Origin: Sorex araneus
Lineage: Eukaryota > Chordata > Mammalia > Eulipotyphla > Soricidae
Direction of reading: 5' to 3'
NCBI RefSeq assembly: GCF_027595985.1
Contig: NC_073303.1
Span: 21,146,602-21,210,601 of the forward strand
Length of the DNA: 64,000 nt
Made by a program: the position numbers and the translations under genes
Notes under the pieces: generated by a model
What the model saw: only the letters and a program-made list of their open reading frames with translations
What the model was told of the DNA's origin: nothing
The model's database searches: none
In this document: one piece after another, positions 23,346 to 35,836 of the stretch
Numbering within the stretch: position 1 is the stretch's first letter
Layout of the letters: each line of letters starts with the position of its first letter

Positions 23346-24289
23346 CAGAGGGGCAGAGGTTCAAACACAGGAGACTGTACCTTTCAGAGTACTGAGCCAA
23401 TCAATTTAGTTCAAGTCCTTAAAGATCCTTCCTCCAGTCCAGTCCTCAGGGTATGATACATAAGTGTGCACTTACTATGAAAACATCACAGCAGTCTACT
23501 TAGCTAAATAAAATAATCGAAGATGACTTTAATTGGCATCTCAGGAATGGTGTCAATTCTTTTGCCATATTCTGCAACACTGAGAGAGAATTTTCCAAGC
23601 TAACTTTTTTTTTTAGCTGCAAAGATGACAAATGCTATCAACGATATCCAAGCAAAGTGTATTTTCATCCCTTTTCTTCCTGTCAAGATAAGCCAGAAGT
23701 ATTTGTTGCCAGAAATGGAAAACAGCTTGCTCATCAGCCAGATGATCACAGTGTTCGAAAGTTCCGCTCGCTTGCCATGTGTGCAAAGTTAAGAATTGAA
23801 AACAGACAGGCTTACTCTGCTAAACTGTGGGCCCTGTGAAGCAGGGAAGTATGATATATGGGGACTGGAAGAAGAACATGGAGAGGGAGCTGAAGGCACA
23901 GAGAATCGGGGCTTTTCCAATCGCTTTGAAATGGGACCGCGAGGTTGGTCTGACAGTGGAAATGACAGTTCATCAGCTGGAGGAAAGATGAACCTCAATT
24001 TACCAACCACTAGAGACTTTCTTTGTGTTCTAGAACAAGCATCAATGTCCTGCACAAGTACAGCTCATGGGAATTCTATCCAAAACAGAATGTCTTAGTC
24101 ATTGCAGCTACACCTCATGATTATCTTGAGTGAGATATGTTTATTAGTTCATAGCCGGTCAGAGAAGTTGGGATATCATTTGAAATAAGGGGGACTTCCA
24201 GGGCTAGGCTTGAATGGTTTCACTGTCTTCCCACTCAAGAGGAAATAAGGGATATTACTGGATTTTCGTGAGGTTGATGTACACCATTT
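23346..24289. other. Non-coding stretch with two open frames
   Basis: Frames at 23657-23839 and 23796-24098 (+) look more protein-like than most here, but no domain is recognised. A poly-T (23605-23614) before the region gives no processed-pseudogene signature. Left unassigned. Confidence 0.35.
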
Positions 24290-24612
24290 GCTTTATTTTT
24301 CAAATTGAATCCCTGAGACATACACAAAGTTGTTCATGATTGGGTTTCAGTCACACAATGTTCCAACATCTGTTCCTTCATCAGTGTAAATTTCCCACCA
24401 CCAATGGCTCCAGTTTCCCTCCTGCAACTTCCACCACCCCCAGCCTGCCTCTATGGCTGACACTTTTCTTCTTCTTTCCTTTTCACTCTCTCTCTTTCCT
24501 TCTGGGCATTATGGTTTGTAATACAGATACCGAAAGGCTATTACATATGTCCCTTTACATGCTTTCAGCACAGGGTTTCTGTTCAAAGTGATCATTCAAC
24601 TATCATTGTCAT
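24290..24612 (-). mobile_element. LINE-1 3' end
   Basis: TTTCAAATTGAATCCCTGAGACAT, GTTCATGATTGGGTTTCAGTC, ATTTCCCACCACCAATG, a CT-rich run and GATACCGAAAGGCTATTACAT, as in the other minus copies. 5'-truncated at the right. Confidence 0.9.
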
Positions 24613-24673
24613 CGCACTACATGCTTTTTTCTCATCCAAATGATTATGTTATAATTAGTGTGTTTGCTGAATG

Positions 24674-24687
24674 ATCTCTCTCTCTCC

Positions 24688-24734
<47 letters not shown>

Positions 24735-24753
24735 ACACATACCACACACACAC
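24674..24753. repeat. (CT)n(CA)n compound microsatellite
   Basis: About 46 bases of CT-type repeat followed by CA-type repeat with a few interruptions. Confidence 0.95.
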
Positions 24754-25059
24754 TCTTTCCAGAACTACCAAAAAGACTTTTCGATAACCTAGAAAGCCAT
24801 TTTAAGGAAGAGAAATGTAAGATTACACTGGTCAAATGATAATTCAAGATTGACTACTCCTCAGGGGATAGGGAGGAGAGAGAAAGAAAGGGCAGGGAGA
24901 GAGGGTGGAGGGAGGAGAGTGAAGGAATTGCTTTTGTAAGCACATGCAAGTGCATTGCTGTATTTTTGTCCTAGGAAACCATTCACCCATCAGCACCCTG
25001 ATATCCTCCTCTACTCAAGTCTCTAAATTTTGTAAATTAGCTTGCATTCAAGAATTAGG

Positions 25060-26110
<1,051 letters not shown>

Positions 26111-26219
26111 AAGGCTATGGAGATCTTTGAGGGCATTTGCACATGTCCTGAATGGATTCTTGTTACAGGCATTCTCGGATTTTATTATTTACTCATTCAA
26201 CTCTGGATGTTTTTTCTTA

Positions 26220-26405
26220 TTTTATTTTATTTTTTTTTTTTGCTTTTTGGGTCACACCCGGTGATGTACAGGGGTCACTCCTGGCCCTACACTCATAAAT
26301 TACCCCTGGCAGTGCTCAGGGGACTATATGGGATGCTGGGAATCGAACCCGGGTCAGCCGCATGCAAGGCAAACGCCCTACCGCTGCGCTATCACTCCAG
26401 CCCCC
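26220..26405 (-). mobile_element. Young SOR SINE type I, full length
   Basis: T-tail, CTTTTTGGGTCACACCCGG, full body, reverse B box AATCGAACCCGG and reverse head GCGCTATCACTCCAGCCC. Perfect 17-bp target duplication CTGGATGTTTTTTCTTA at 26203-26219 and 26406-26422. Confidence 0.97.
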
Positions 26406-26636
26406 CTGGATGTTTTTTCTTAATATACATTCCCTACTTTGACTTCCATAAAAATAATTATAAAGAATTGGGTTACTGAAGGTGAGGGGGCACCCAGGGG
26501 ACCTTACTCCAAACACCTGTCTTGATTCTTCTAGGTCAAGGTCTGCTCAAAATAGGACAATGGGAGCAAATCGGGAAAGACCCGGCTGGTTGGGCCATGG
26601 GAACTGCAATTCTTGTCTTCCCAGCAGGCCAGTGCT

Positions 26637-26836
26637 TTTTGTTTATTTGTTTTTGCTTTTGTTTGGGTGGGGGTGCAGTTCACACCCAGCGACACTCAGG
26701 GGTTCCTCCTGGCTCTGCACTCAGGAATCACTCCTGGCAGTGCTCAGGGGACCCTAAGGGATGCCGGGGATGGAACCCGGGTTGGCTGCATGCAAGGCAA
26801 ATGCCCTCCCTGCTGTACTATCACTCGGGTCCCCCG
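26637..26836 (-). mobile_element. SOR SINE type I, full length
   Basis: A T-rich tail with GTTTATTTG interruptions, CAGTTCACACCCAGCG, CTCTGCACTCAGGAATCAC, GGATGGAACCCGGG and CTGTACTATCACTCGGG. Target duplication AGGCCAGTGCT at 26626-26636 and 26837-26847 (11 bp, exact). Confidence 0.95.
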
Positions 26837-26847
26837 AGGCCAGTGCT

Positions 26848-28380
26848 CTTAGCAGTGGGGAATTCTGGCCCGAGGAGGCCTGGCAAGGAGCTGGAGCAGA
26901 AGAGAGACCAAGTTTCAGGTGCACACAAGTCCCCCGCCTTGCTCACCCGGTCCACTTTCCCCTTCTCCGTCTGAGTCAGCGCCGCTCTCCTCCCCACCCA
27001 CCCTGGCCTGGCGCTGGTCTCCGCTTGCTCTGGTTTTGACTTGACGGCATGCTGGGGGGGAGTGGGGGGTGAGGGGTGGGGGTGCTGCTCCTCTTCTGAT
27101 GACAGGACAAATCAGAAGGTACCTATTACTAGTCTGGGAGCCGGGAAACAAAGGCCCCGGCTGCTGACACCCTCCCACCAACTTGGGTTTTAATGGTAGG
27201 TTTAATTTCCTAGCTCGGGCTGAAAGGAAGGGGAGAGACCCAGCCTCAAGAGGCAGGGTGTGGGCCATGGCGGCGGCGGTGGGGAAACGGCAGCTGTCGC
27301 ATTCATGGTTAATCAGGTGTGTCTGTCTTTGTGTCGCATCTGTCTGCTACTGTTGCCGGGGCCACATGTGAAAGCGAGCGGCGGGGCCCGGGCCATTCAT
27401 GTTCAAAGCCAGCAGCACTGACCTCTGCTTCCTTCTCGCGGGGGCCGCCCGAGCTTGTCTATTTAACTTGCCCCATTATAGGAAGCTGTAATGCCACTCT
27501 ATTAGCCCACCCTCACTATTTCGGCCTGACAGGCGCAAGCTGCATCCAGGAGGCCATAAATCTGCCTGGAGGGGGAGGCCTGGCCTTTGGGGGCTCCCTT
27601 TGATGGATCAGACAAAAAGCAAGCCGGAGAAAAGGCGACCTCAAGGGCATCCCGACTCACCCTCCACCTTCCAGAGACCTCCACCCCGAATGTGCCTCTC
27701 CTCGGAGGAGGAGGGAGGCTTTGGAGGGTGGGGGGAGGAGGCTTCTGTACACCCCAACTTGGACCTGTTTATCTCACGATGCCACCCACTGCAGGGCGCT
27801 TGCGTCAGACCTTAGTCATCTCCCTGGCACCCAGGCCTCCTCCCGCTCCTCCCCCACCTCCTCACCATGCTGTGTGACTCTCCACCCAAGTGCAGGACCC
27901 GGGGGAGGCTTCCGGGCTGGGGGTGGGGTGGGGGGTGTCTCCGGGGAGCCGGCTCTGCATTGGGGAATTTGCCAGCGAAATGGGTGGAAACAACAGCAGA
28001 TGTGCAGCAGTTCCCCTTGGCTTCTCTGAGCCAGGCCCGTGCTCAGGCTCAGCAGCTAGAGTACGACCCTCTTCTCAGCGGTAATGGCAAATGGAGCCCC
28101 CCCCCGCCCCCACCAACTCCCAGTTTCGGGGGCTGCATCTCACTTCTTTGGGGATGTGGCTCGCTGAGGACCCTGTGCTTCTGGCAGCAAGTGGGAATCT
28201 TCAGTGTTTTCCGGATCAAAGAGCTCAGGCTGGAATCTGGGCCCTGCAGAAATGTGGGATTCTGCAGAGGGAGGTGGACACTTGCAAAAGAACTGGCTTA
28301 AGCCACTTCTCAAATAGTTGCTACCCCTTACTCTATTGTGCTGTTCTTGCCTTGGGAAGACAGGAGTCAAGCCTGCTGAC

Positions 28381-28382
<2 letters not shown>
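26848..28382. promoter_or_regulatory. GC-rich, CpG-enriched repeat-free island
   Basis: About 1.5 kb without a recognised transposon in an otherwise repeat-rich window. CpGs cluster at 27267-27535 (about 17 counted by eye). Motif-like sites: TGAGTCAGC (NF-E2/MARE half) near 26972, GCCATGGCGGCGG (YY1-like) near 27264, and TTCATGGTTAATCAGG near 27303. The segment 27470-27575 has the look of a conserved non-coding element. Enhancer or minor CpG-island promoter is inferred; conservation was not tested. Confidence 0.45.

Positions 28383-28449
<67 letters not shown>
28383..28449. repeat. (GT)n microsatellite
   Basis: About 33 uninterrupted GT units at the right edge of the GC-rich island. Confidence 0.98.
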
Positions 28450-29165
28450 TGTGCTGTAAAAATCAGACTTGCTGCTTTCCTGAGCTATGAGTTGCCATGA
28501 GCACAGCCGGGCTGCTGGGGAAACCTGTCTGCCATGGCTGCTCTCTTGAGCTTGTAGCTTTGGGGTTGGGATCTTCGGTTTCTCAGATACTGACGGTCTT
28601 GGGAAAAGGCGCCCCGCCCTCCCTCTGTCTGGCATAGGACTGTCTTCATTTGAAAACTTCTTGGATCTCCTCGTTTCAGTGAAGTCACTAGGCAAACAGA
28701 AAGTTGTTTGTTGAAATCTAGCACTCCACGAGGTCTGGGATGGGAGTGGATGGGAGGGTTGTCTTTCTCTTGTAAGAAGACATGGTTGTAGGAATAGAGC
28801 AAGCGATTACAAAGTAAGGTGGAAGCCTTGTTTGCATACGCGAATCAAAATCAGTCTAATGTACAGAAAAGTGCAGGGTGTCCAATTTGACAAAGTATCA
28901 CAAGTGATCATGAAATTGCTACCCTAATCAGAAAAACAGACCACTTACTCTGGAGTCTTCTTATAGTTCCACCTGAATGAGGCCCTCATAGCATCCCCTA
29001 CATTTCTCTTCTATAACATAGTTTGGGACTGACATTTCATCCTTATTAGGTGGTTGTAGATGTTCAAGAATGGGAGGGTCCCACTGACAGTAAGGGGCTC
29101 ATTCCAGCCTCAGTCTGACCTGGGCTGAACTTCTGGGTCCGGACTTAGATTAAAAAGAAAAATTC
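28450..29165. other. Non-coding stretch, nothing recognised
   Basis: GC content falls back to background. No repeat or gene assigned. Confidence 0.5.
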
Positions 29166-29341
29166 AGGGTGGCTAGAGAAACAGTACAGCAAGTAGGATG
29201 CTTGCCTTGCCAACCAGGGTTTGATCTTTGATGCCAATGATTCCCAAGTTCCTCCAGGAGGGATTTCTGATTGCATAACCAGAGGTAAGTGCTGAGCACA
29301 TTTGGTCGTGACCCAAATACAAAACAAACAAACAAAAAACC
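29166..29341 (+). mobile_element. Divergent SOR SINE type I
   Basis: GGCTAGAGAAACAGTACAGCAAGTAGGATGCTTGCC head, GGGTTTGATC B-box remnant, CAAGTTCCTCCAGGAGGGATTTCTGATTGC body, GTGACCCAAATACAAAACAAACAAAC tail. Confidence 0.85.
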
Positions 29342-29479
29342 CAAAACAACCACAAACACAGACAGAAAATCAGGATAACAAGAGTCAAATCTTAAATGCC
29401 CAGAGGCTGGACTTCAGAGAATTCCGCTAATCTGAGTGTGAAGAATTCATGGCTATGGAGGAGGGCTAGAAGATTCTAG

Positions 29480-29990
29480 AATTTTCTTGTTGCTATTGTG
29501 GTTATAAGTAGTAGAACATTAATTTTCTTAAATATTTCTAACTGCATAGCTCAGTAGTGTTAAGTACATTTAGATACTGTGAGATTGTGCAACCAATTTC
29601 CAGAACTCTTCTCATCTTTCAAATTGAAACTCTTTACCACTAAACAAAAACTCACCATTTCTCCATCCCTCCCCCTCAGTGACAACTATTCTACTTTCTG
29701 TTTCTATGAATTTGACTAAGTACCTCACAAATGCGAATTCGCACAGTTCTTATGACTGGCTTGTTTCACTAACAAGTCAATGTATATTGGAGTTGCTTCT
29801 GCCTTTTGGCTATTATAATGCTGCTATGAATATGAGTGGACAAATATTCCTTTAAAACTTTGCACTCAATAATTTTGGAAGCATACTCAGAAATAGAGTT
29901 GCTAGATCACATAATCATTCTAGTTTTAAGTTTTTGAAGATTCTCCATACTACTTTTCTTATCGTGGCCACCCTAATCTCCCATCCTTTT
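29480..29990 (-). mobile_element. Old mammalian L1 (L1M-type) fragment
   Basis: Antisense blocks GAGATTGTGCAACCAATTTCCAG, CCATTTCTCCATCCCTCCCC, TTTCTATGAATTTGACTAAG, TTTTGGCTATTATAATGCTGCTATG and GTTGCTAGATCACATAATCATTC follow the order seen antisense to the 3' end of old L1s. Predates shrew-specific L1 copies. Confidence 0.75.
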
Positions 29991-31562
29991 AAGCTCCATT
30001 CTTTCCTCTAGATCAGCTTCCTGGAAGGAAGCCTGATGATTTTGTGTGGAATGTGTTCAGGATTCGAAGTACATTGGTCCTAGGGCATTTAGAGCAAATG
30101 AGGCTGATATAGGGAGCACCTGGAGTCAAGGCAAGCATGGAGACCAGTCCCCTCCAAATTGGGAGTAACTTATTTTTCACTAAAGAAAATGAATTTTGCT
30201 TTCAGTGATGGGAGGACGAAGTGCAAGAAGGTTCTTGATCACTAGGTATTGAGAAGTGCTCTAAGCTCAGTCTATTACCTCCACATTTTCTTGGGGTGTT
30301 TTGTTTAAGTATTAGGATATTTATATGACAGTGAAACTCTCAAACCAACAAGAAAAGAAATGGCATCCAGAAAAACAGATAGCTGAAACCATGCACATTT
30401 TGCACAATACACCTTAGAAGATGCTTTTGGATAAAAAGCCTTTTGGAAATATGAGTGATGTGATTTGGGTTTAGTTCTAATTCCTTGTGCAGTAGTTACT
30501 CCCATGTCACATACTCAGATCAGAAGTTTCAACTCATCTGAATGATTTCCGTTCTCTAAATCTTGTTGCTTATTGATAGGGCCAACTACCATTAATATTC
30601 ATTTGAAGTCTTGGAGGTGGGGGGCTCATGAAGGTATGGACGTGCAGTTCTGTAGATTTGGGGAGCACGCTATTGTTGAAAAAATTATAATTTTCACTTT
30701 TTCTGAAAGCTTTAGCTCTGCCCTTCCTTTATTTCATTATAGAAAAAAATTAAAAACCTCAGTGAAATTGCATAATTTTTCTTAATTAAAAAATAATTTA
30801 TGGCCACTGTTTAAAGGATAAAAAATAGCCCTACCACAAAATGTAGCTTGTTTTCTTTCCTTCCAGAACATTCTGAAAGAAATAAATATACATTAGGCAC
30901 ATGCATATGTAAATACGTACACGCAAATGTTTGAGGGGGCAGTTTGGTTAGTTTCTATTACTTGGAACCCAAACAGCACTAAGGAACATGAACATACAGA
31001 CCTATGCAACTCCTTGCCATTACAAACCATTAAGCTACATGAAAATGCCAAGGGGTGCTACTCTTGTACAACAGGCTAGGGAGACTAAGGCACTTACTCA
31101 AATCTATATTGACTTGGTAACAGAGAGACAACAATCTCGGATGTAGACTCTTGGTCCACTACCTATGTCCTTCACTGTTACATCCATAGAGATGGTTGGA
31201 GGTAAGATAGTCCTTTGGAAAGCATGCAAAGACCCAAAGACTCAACCAACTCCCTACTTTCATAAAACCGATCTGTCCACATTGTTAATTCATAAAGCAC
31301 TTTGTCTTCTACTTGTGGCCACAGAGAACTCATTTAAATATAAATAAAAGAAGAATTGAGGTCATTGAAATAGGTGGAACTCCAACAGAATATTAGGGAA
31401 AACAACTGTTAGCCTAGAAAATATTTTTAGTGTTCATGGGCGTTGGTACCAGCTTATTTATAAAGTTGTTTTGATACCGTATGTGCCTTGAACTTCTATT
31501 ACAGGGATTTATAAGAAATGAAATAAATAAAATTCTGCCCAACTAAGTTTTCTTTTGTTTGA
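29991..31562. other. 1.6-kb AT-rich stretch, unique-looking
   Basis: No SINE or L1 and no supported gene. Inside it, 30560-30850 is strongly AT-rich with TAATTA/AATTAA homeodomain-type sites, a weak candidate for conserved non-coding sequence. Confidence 0.45.
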
Positions 31563-32095
31563 TTTAAAAAAATTTTATTTTTATAAAGTTTTCCACAATA
31601 ATTGATTACATTTAATATTTGAACCCAATCCCGCCACCGTTACACCTTTCTACCAATATATTTCAAATGTTTCCATCCTGAACTCTATTTTCCCCTAAGA
31701 CTGGTTGGCTTTTACTTTAAACCATCAAATGTGGTGTTCTCCTCTTGGTATATCAGTGGTGTAAAGTCTGGGGTGTCAGAATTCTAAGACTTAAAGTTTG
31801 GTCATATAGCAGATTCACTCATGGGTGAGGCTTGTCTGAGCCTGTGGAGAGCGACTATGAGCATGGCGGTGACTGAGCTCTGGAGGGTCTTGGCTGCCAG
31901 AGCTCCATTGGGGAGGGGAGGGGAACTCACCCGCCCCCCTCTGGGTTTCCCTGGATGAGACAGTCTGGCACGGGGTCTGGAGGCGTCTCTATGGTGTACT
32001 GTTCCGTGGTCTCTTCCGAAAAGGTTTATTGCTGAGTCTTTGGATCATCACAATCAAGTTCAAATGACGGTCTCTTTGACATAGAACAATAGTAA
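31563..32095 (-). mobile_element. Shrew retroposon of unknown family
   Basis: The left end 31565-31680 matches 37975-38090 closely (ATTGATTACATTYAATATTT, CCACCGTTAYACC). On the minus strand this end reads CTTTATGAAAATAAAAT then A-rich, like a polyadenylated 3' terminus. The right part (31680-32095, GC-richer) may belong to the same element. Likely a LINE 3' region distinct from the common L1 here. Confidence 0.55.
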
Positions 32096-32127
32096 TAGCA
32101 CTTTTTTTTCCCTGAAGAATTTGTTTT

Positions 32128-32309
32128 CTATCTCTATTTATTTATCTTTGGGGCCACACCTAGTGGTTGCTCAGGGATTGCTCCGGGCTCTGCACTCAGG
32201 AATTATTCCTGGTGTTGCTCAGGGTCCCATGTGAGATGCCAGGGATTGAACCTAGGCCACCTCTGTGTAAGACAAATGGCCTACCCACTGTGCTATAGCT
32301 CCAGGCCCT
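32128..32309 (-). mobile_element. SOR SINE type I
   Basis: TTTGGGGCCACACCTAGTGG, GCTCTGCACTCAGGAATTATTCC, GGGATTGAACCTAGG and CACTGTGCTATAGCTCCAGGCCC. Target duplication near GAAGAATTTGTTTT (32114-32127) and AAAGAATTTATTTT (32310-32323). Confidence 0.92.
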
Positions 32310-32323
32310 AAAGAATTTATTTT

Positions 32324-33654
32324 TAACCAGAATAATTAAGAACCACTACCTTAAAATATGTTGTGTTTATTTTCAAGTGCAACCAAGAACATGGCCATAG
32401 CTTTTAAATATTGATCCTAATGCTTTTATGATTTTGGAAGTGAATTCTTTGAATTTTAAAAAATCTTCTAACTGTTCATGGAATTGTTTAGGCTTATATT
32501 TCATTTTCTTTTGTTATAAAATATTTGTATTTTGCAAAAATAAAAGTCATGAGCCTTGTTTCCCTTTTTGGCTATTTCCTGTGAGAAAGATTAAGAAGAC
32601 TCAGTTGTAGCCATTTTGGGAAGGAAAAAATAATTATCAATATTGTATTGATTAGGACTAGTCTCAGCTTTATTGGTGACAAACAGGTAACAGTTACATT
32701 AAAAGGACAAAGCTAATTTCTCCCTCAAGTAAATGATGCTCAGAGTTGTCAGTTCAGGGGCAATAGGACTATTCCATGAGGTTCCATTTACTCTCTTAAC
32801 TTTTGGCTTTTTAGTCTTTTATTCTTTATTTGTAGCTTTTATTTTTATGGTCTTACTTGATCCAAATTGGCTGGAGAGGCTCTATCTATCATGTCTGTCT
32901 TTCTTTTAATAAGGAGGAAACTTTTTTTCTAGAAAAAGTTCCACACAATGTTGTTTATTGCTCAAAACCAAGTCTGACTATCTCTGCTGCCAAGTAGGCT
33001 GGGGACTCTTCTGTTTATAATGGATACCAATAGGCTGGAATAAAAATCCAGGATTGTTACTGAGAGGAGGAGAACGACTCTCTAGAGAATAATCCCAAAC
33101 TTTTGAAAATGTCTACCTGTTCAGCTCACCCATGAATACTTTTCTTTCAGCTTCCTATCTGTGAATATAGGTGAAGATTGTGAATAGAGCAACTGGTGCT
33201 TTGGGGAAAACTTGGGTCAAGATGAAAACTTGGGAACAAAGGTCCCACATAAGAGAGTATAAGTTGTAGGTATGCTGAAAGTGGGTAAAGGAACAAACAC
33301 AAGGGAGGTAGGGAGAGAGATTAGTAAGACTCAAGGAATGTAAGTCCACGAAGCTGAGGATCTACAGACAGACTTCCTCTAGGTTACTGCATTGACAATA
33401 AGGGGTTTGATGGCTGCCACAGAGCCTTGTGAGTTTTAATTATAATATAAATTTAGAAAACAGATTTCTTGCTAAGATTGTATCTTTGCCTGCTGGTTTG
33501 GGTGGGGTGATCATTTCCCCACCTGTTTTGCTTGCAAAAATCAGTTCTATCAAGACATCTGAGATGTCCTTTTGACCCATAGGAGATACACAGCAGAGAG
33601 AGAGAGGTAAGTCCTGCTGGGAAAGGATTCTGTCTGTGTTTGTAGAAATTTAAA
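32324..33654. other. Non-coding stretch with possible L1 scrap
   Basis: Mostly AT-rich and unassigned. GGTATGCTGAAAGTGGGTAAAGGAACAAAC at about 33270-33299 resembles sense L1 3' UTR, so a diverged L1 fragment may cover 33190-33345 (+). Confidence 0.4.
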
Positions 33655-33899
33655 CGGAGCGATAGCACAGCGGGTAGAGTGTTTGCCTTGCACGTGGCCG
33701 ACCTGGTTCGATTCCTCTGCCCCTCTCGGAGAGCCTGGCAAGCTACCGAGAGTGTCTCGCATACCAGCAGAGCCTGGCAAGCTACCGTGGCATATTCGAT
33801 ATGCCAAAAACAGTAACAGTAAGTCTCACAATGGAGGCGTTACTGGTGCCCACTCATGCAAATTGATGAGCAGTGGGATGATAGTGACAGTGACAGTGA
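33655..33899 (+). mobile_element. Type II SINE, short subtype, full length
   Basis: Intact A box TAGCACAGCGGG and B box GGTTCGATTCC. Body CCCCTCTCGGAGAGCCTGGCAAGC, second GCAGAGCCTGGCAAGC, ATTCGATATGCCAAAAACAG, and tail GATAGTGACAGTGACAGTG. The tail is tandem GACAGT units, not poly(A). Confidence 0.95.
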
Positions 33900-33959
33900 T
33901 CACTAGACTAGGAAAAAAACCCTTACAAGTAAATTTGGGGTGTTCACTGTACTGAATTT

Positions 33960-34071
33960 TTTTTTTCATTAACCACCTAGAATTCATTTCTTTTCCTCCC
34001 TCCCTTCCTCCCTCCCTTGTCTCTCCCTTCTTCTTCCTTTCCTTCCTTTCTTTCTTCCTTCCTTCCTCCCT
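33960..34071. repeat. Polypyrimidine tract at a SINE tail
   Basis: Poly-T then TCCC/TTCC/TTTC mixtures, directly at the A-tail side of the minus-strand SINE that follows. Same arrangement as 4100-4712. Confidence 0.85.
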
Positions 34072-34206
34072 TAGTTCCCAAGGCTTACTCTTGGCTCCGC
34101 AATCAGGCATCACTCCTGGTGAAGCTTGGGGTTCTATACATATGTGGTGCAGGAGAGCAAACTGGAGTTAGCCGTGTGCAAGACAAGTGTACTGTCCCTC
34201 TGGCCT
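34072..34206 (-). mobile_element. SOR SINE type I, shortened
   Basis: AAGGCTTACTCTTGGCTCCGCAATCAGG, CACTCCTGGTGAAGCTTGGGG, GAGTTAGCCGTGTGCAAGACAAG, CTCTGGCC. The distal body and B-box area are degraded. Confidence 0.8.
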
Positions 34207-34279
34207 TAAAATTGTCTCTTGAATAGACAAAATTTGATCTTCACATTCATGGTTGTTTATATTAGGAAACCCCCAGTAT

Positions 34280-34435
34280 AGGAGCCAGGCGGATATTTCA
34301 ACAGACTGAAGCACATGCCTTAAGTATAGGAGGCACAGGTTCGATCTCTGGTACCAAAGGGTTCCTGAGCACCTCTTGGAGGGGCCATGGAGTACTGAGC
34401 CAGGAGTAGGGTCTTGAACACCCTACTTCCCCCCA
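34280..34435 (+). mobile_element. Divergent SOR SINE type I
   Basis: GAAGCACATGCCTTAAGTATAGGAGGCACAGGTTCGATCTCTGG (head with B box), then GGTTCCTGAGCACC and ACTGAGCCAGGAGTAGGGTC, ending in a C/A-rich tail. Confidence 0.75.
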
Positions 34436-34654
34436 GAGAAACTTTATAACTGGAGCACAGCATTTTTACATAAAATTAAGGATAGAATGATTACTTACAA
34501 CCTGCTCAAGAGGGAGTGAACATTTTAAGTGAGAAAAAATGCACTTTTCACATTGAAGTTTAGAGTTTGTAGAATCCTTATGAGCTTATCACCGTACAAC
34601 AACCACAATAAAAAAAAATCTATGTTTTCCAAACCGTTTTTACCTTATTTGCTT

Positions 34655-34745
34655 TTCCATAGCATCTTCTACTTTACAGATGAGAAAATGTTGCTTATGA
34701 ACCTCTAGGCGACTTGCCCATGAGGAAGGAGTGGCGTCAGGACCT
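34655..34745 (-). mobile_element. MIR fragment
   Basis: TTTACAGATGAGAAAATG followed by GCGACTTGCCCATGAGGAAGGAG matches the antisense of the MIR core (fragment of TTACAGATGAGGAAACTGAGG and AGTAACTTGCCCAAGGTC). Confidence 0.7.
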
Positions 34746-35649
34746 GAATACAGACCTGGAACTCTCCCTCCCCACCCTTCCTTTGGAGTCCATTTGTGGG
34801 GTGACAACAATCGTACTCAGGGGACTTCTCTAGGAGATGGAAAATTAGCAGAAGTTGAAGAAGGAAAGTTACACTTTAGGAAGTCTTGCCGTTCTGTGGG
34901 TAAGTGTTGTGGTAGCCAAGAGGCAGGTGCATGCACGTTCGTGAGCTCTGTGGAAGGGCTGGGTGCCTTGGCTCTGTTGGCCTCACTCTGCGGGAGCTGA
35001 TGAGCAGTGAGCGGGGGGTGTTTCAGGTGAAGCCACCTCTGGCAGTCATGGGAATTCCTTCTCAGGCGCCACCCGAGCAACCTGAAAAACCAAACATCAC
35101 GGACGTTTCTGCTTCTGTGACTGCCTCCTACACTCTTTGGTCATGACATAAAAGCAACTTCTGTTGTCTGACATGACTGAGACGGAGGATTGTGAGGCTT
35201 TCCCCAGCTTGGTGTACAAACGTCTGCGAAGTTTGTTTTCCTGAGCCCCCCTGATATGTCTTCACTGAGACGCCTGGGCACCCTTCCTTTCCCCTTTGAC
35301 ATTTCCAAAGAGTTGCTCCTGCTTTCATGGATGGTTAAGGACAGACCATGTGCATCTTCCCAAGCTAGGCAGAGAAGAGTGCTCCCCTCCCCTGCATTTT
35401 TACAGTTTTAGTTCCACCTATTCTTTCCTCTCCTTCACAGTGATTCCTCCCCCCCACCACACCCCATGTTATCCTTTTTACAGTGGCTGCTGCACATACC
35501 CCTCACTCCAGATAATCCCTCCCTTTGCCTGGCACCCCACCTTCTCTGCCAACCTCAAAGTCATACCTTCCAGCATTGGGGATCGTGAATTGTAGGATAA
35601 GCTGTCCGTAGGTCCTCTGGATTTTCAGCACCTAAACTTCCTGTCCTAC
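34746..35649. other. Non-coding stretch, nothing recognised
   Basis: Moderate GC, repeat-free by eye. Short frames only. Confidence 0.5.
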
Positions 35650-35836
35650 GTTTTTTGTTTATTTTTTTGCTTTTTGGGTCACACCTGGCGATGCACAGGG
35701 GTCACTCTTGGCTCTGCACTCAGGAATCACTCCTGGCAGTGCTCAGGGGACCATATGGGATGCTGGGAATCGAACCCAGGTTGACCGTGTGCAAGGCAAA
35801 TGCCCTAACTGCTGTGCTATCGCTCCAGCCCCGGCC
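35650..35836 (-). mobile_element. Young SOR SINE type I, full length
   Basis: CTTTTTGGGTCACACCTGGCG, full body, reverse B box AATCGAACCCAGG, reverse head GTGCTATCGCTCCAGCCC. Close to the intact copies. Flanks GTCCTACG and GTCCTATG suggest a slightly decayed target duplication. Confidence 0.96.

Noticed and set aside
23657..24098. Two frames that looked like a processed pseudogene
   Set aside because: No recognised parent protein, no poly(A) tail and no target duplication; left as unassigned.
27183..27371. ATG in good Kozak context at 27267 (GCCATGGCGG) followed by CAG|GTGTGT
   Set aside because: It could be a tiny first coding exon, but there is no recognisable protein, no acceptor partner, and the ATGGCGGC core equally reads as a YY1 site in a CpG-rich element.
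33655..33730. tRNA gene suggested by perfect A and B boxes
   Set aside because: The box pair belongs to a SINE head; no cloverleaf acceptor stem was evident and the SINE body follows directly.
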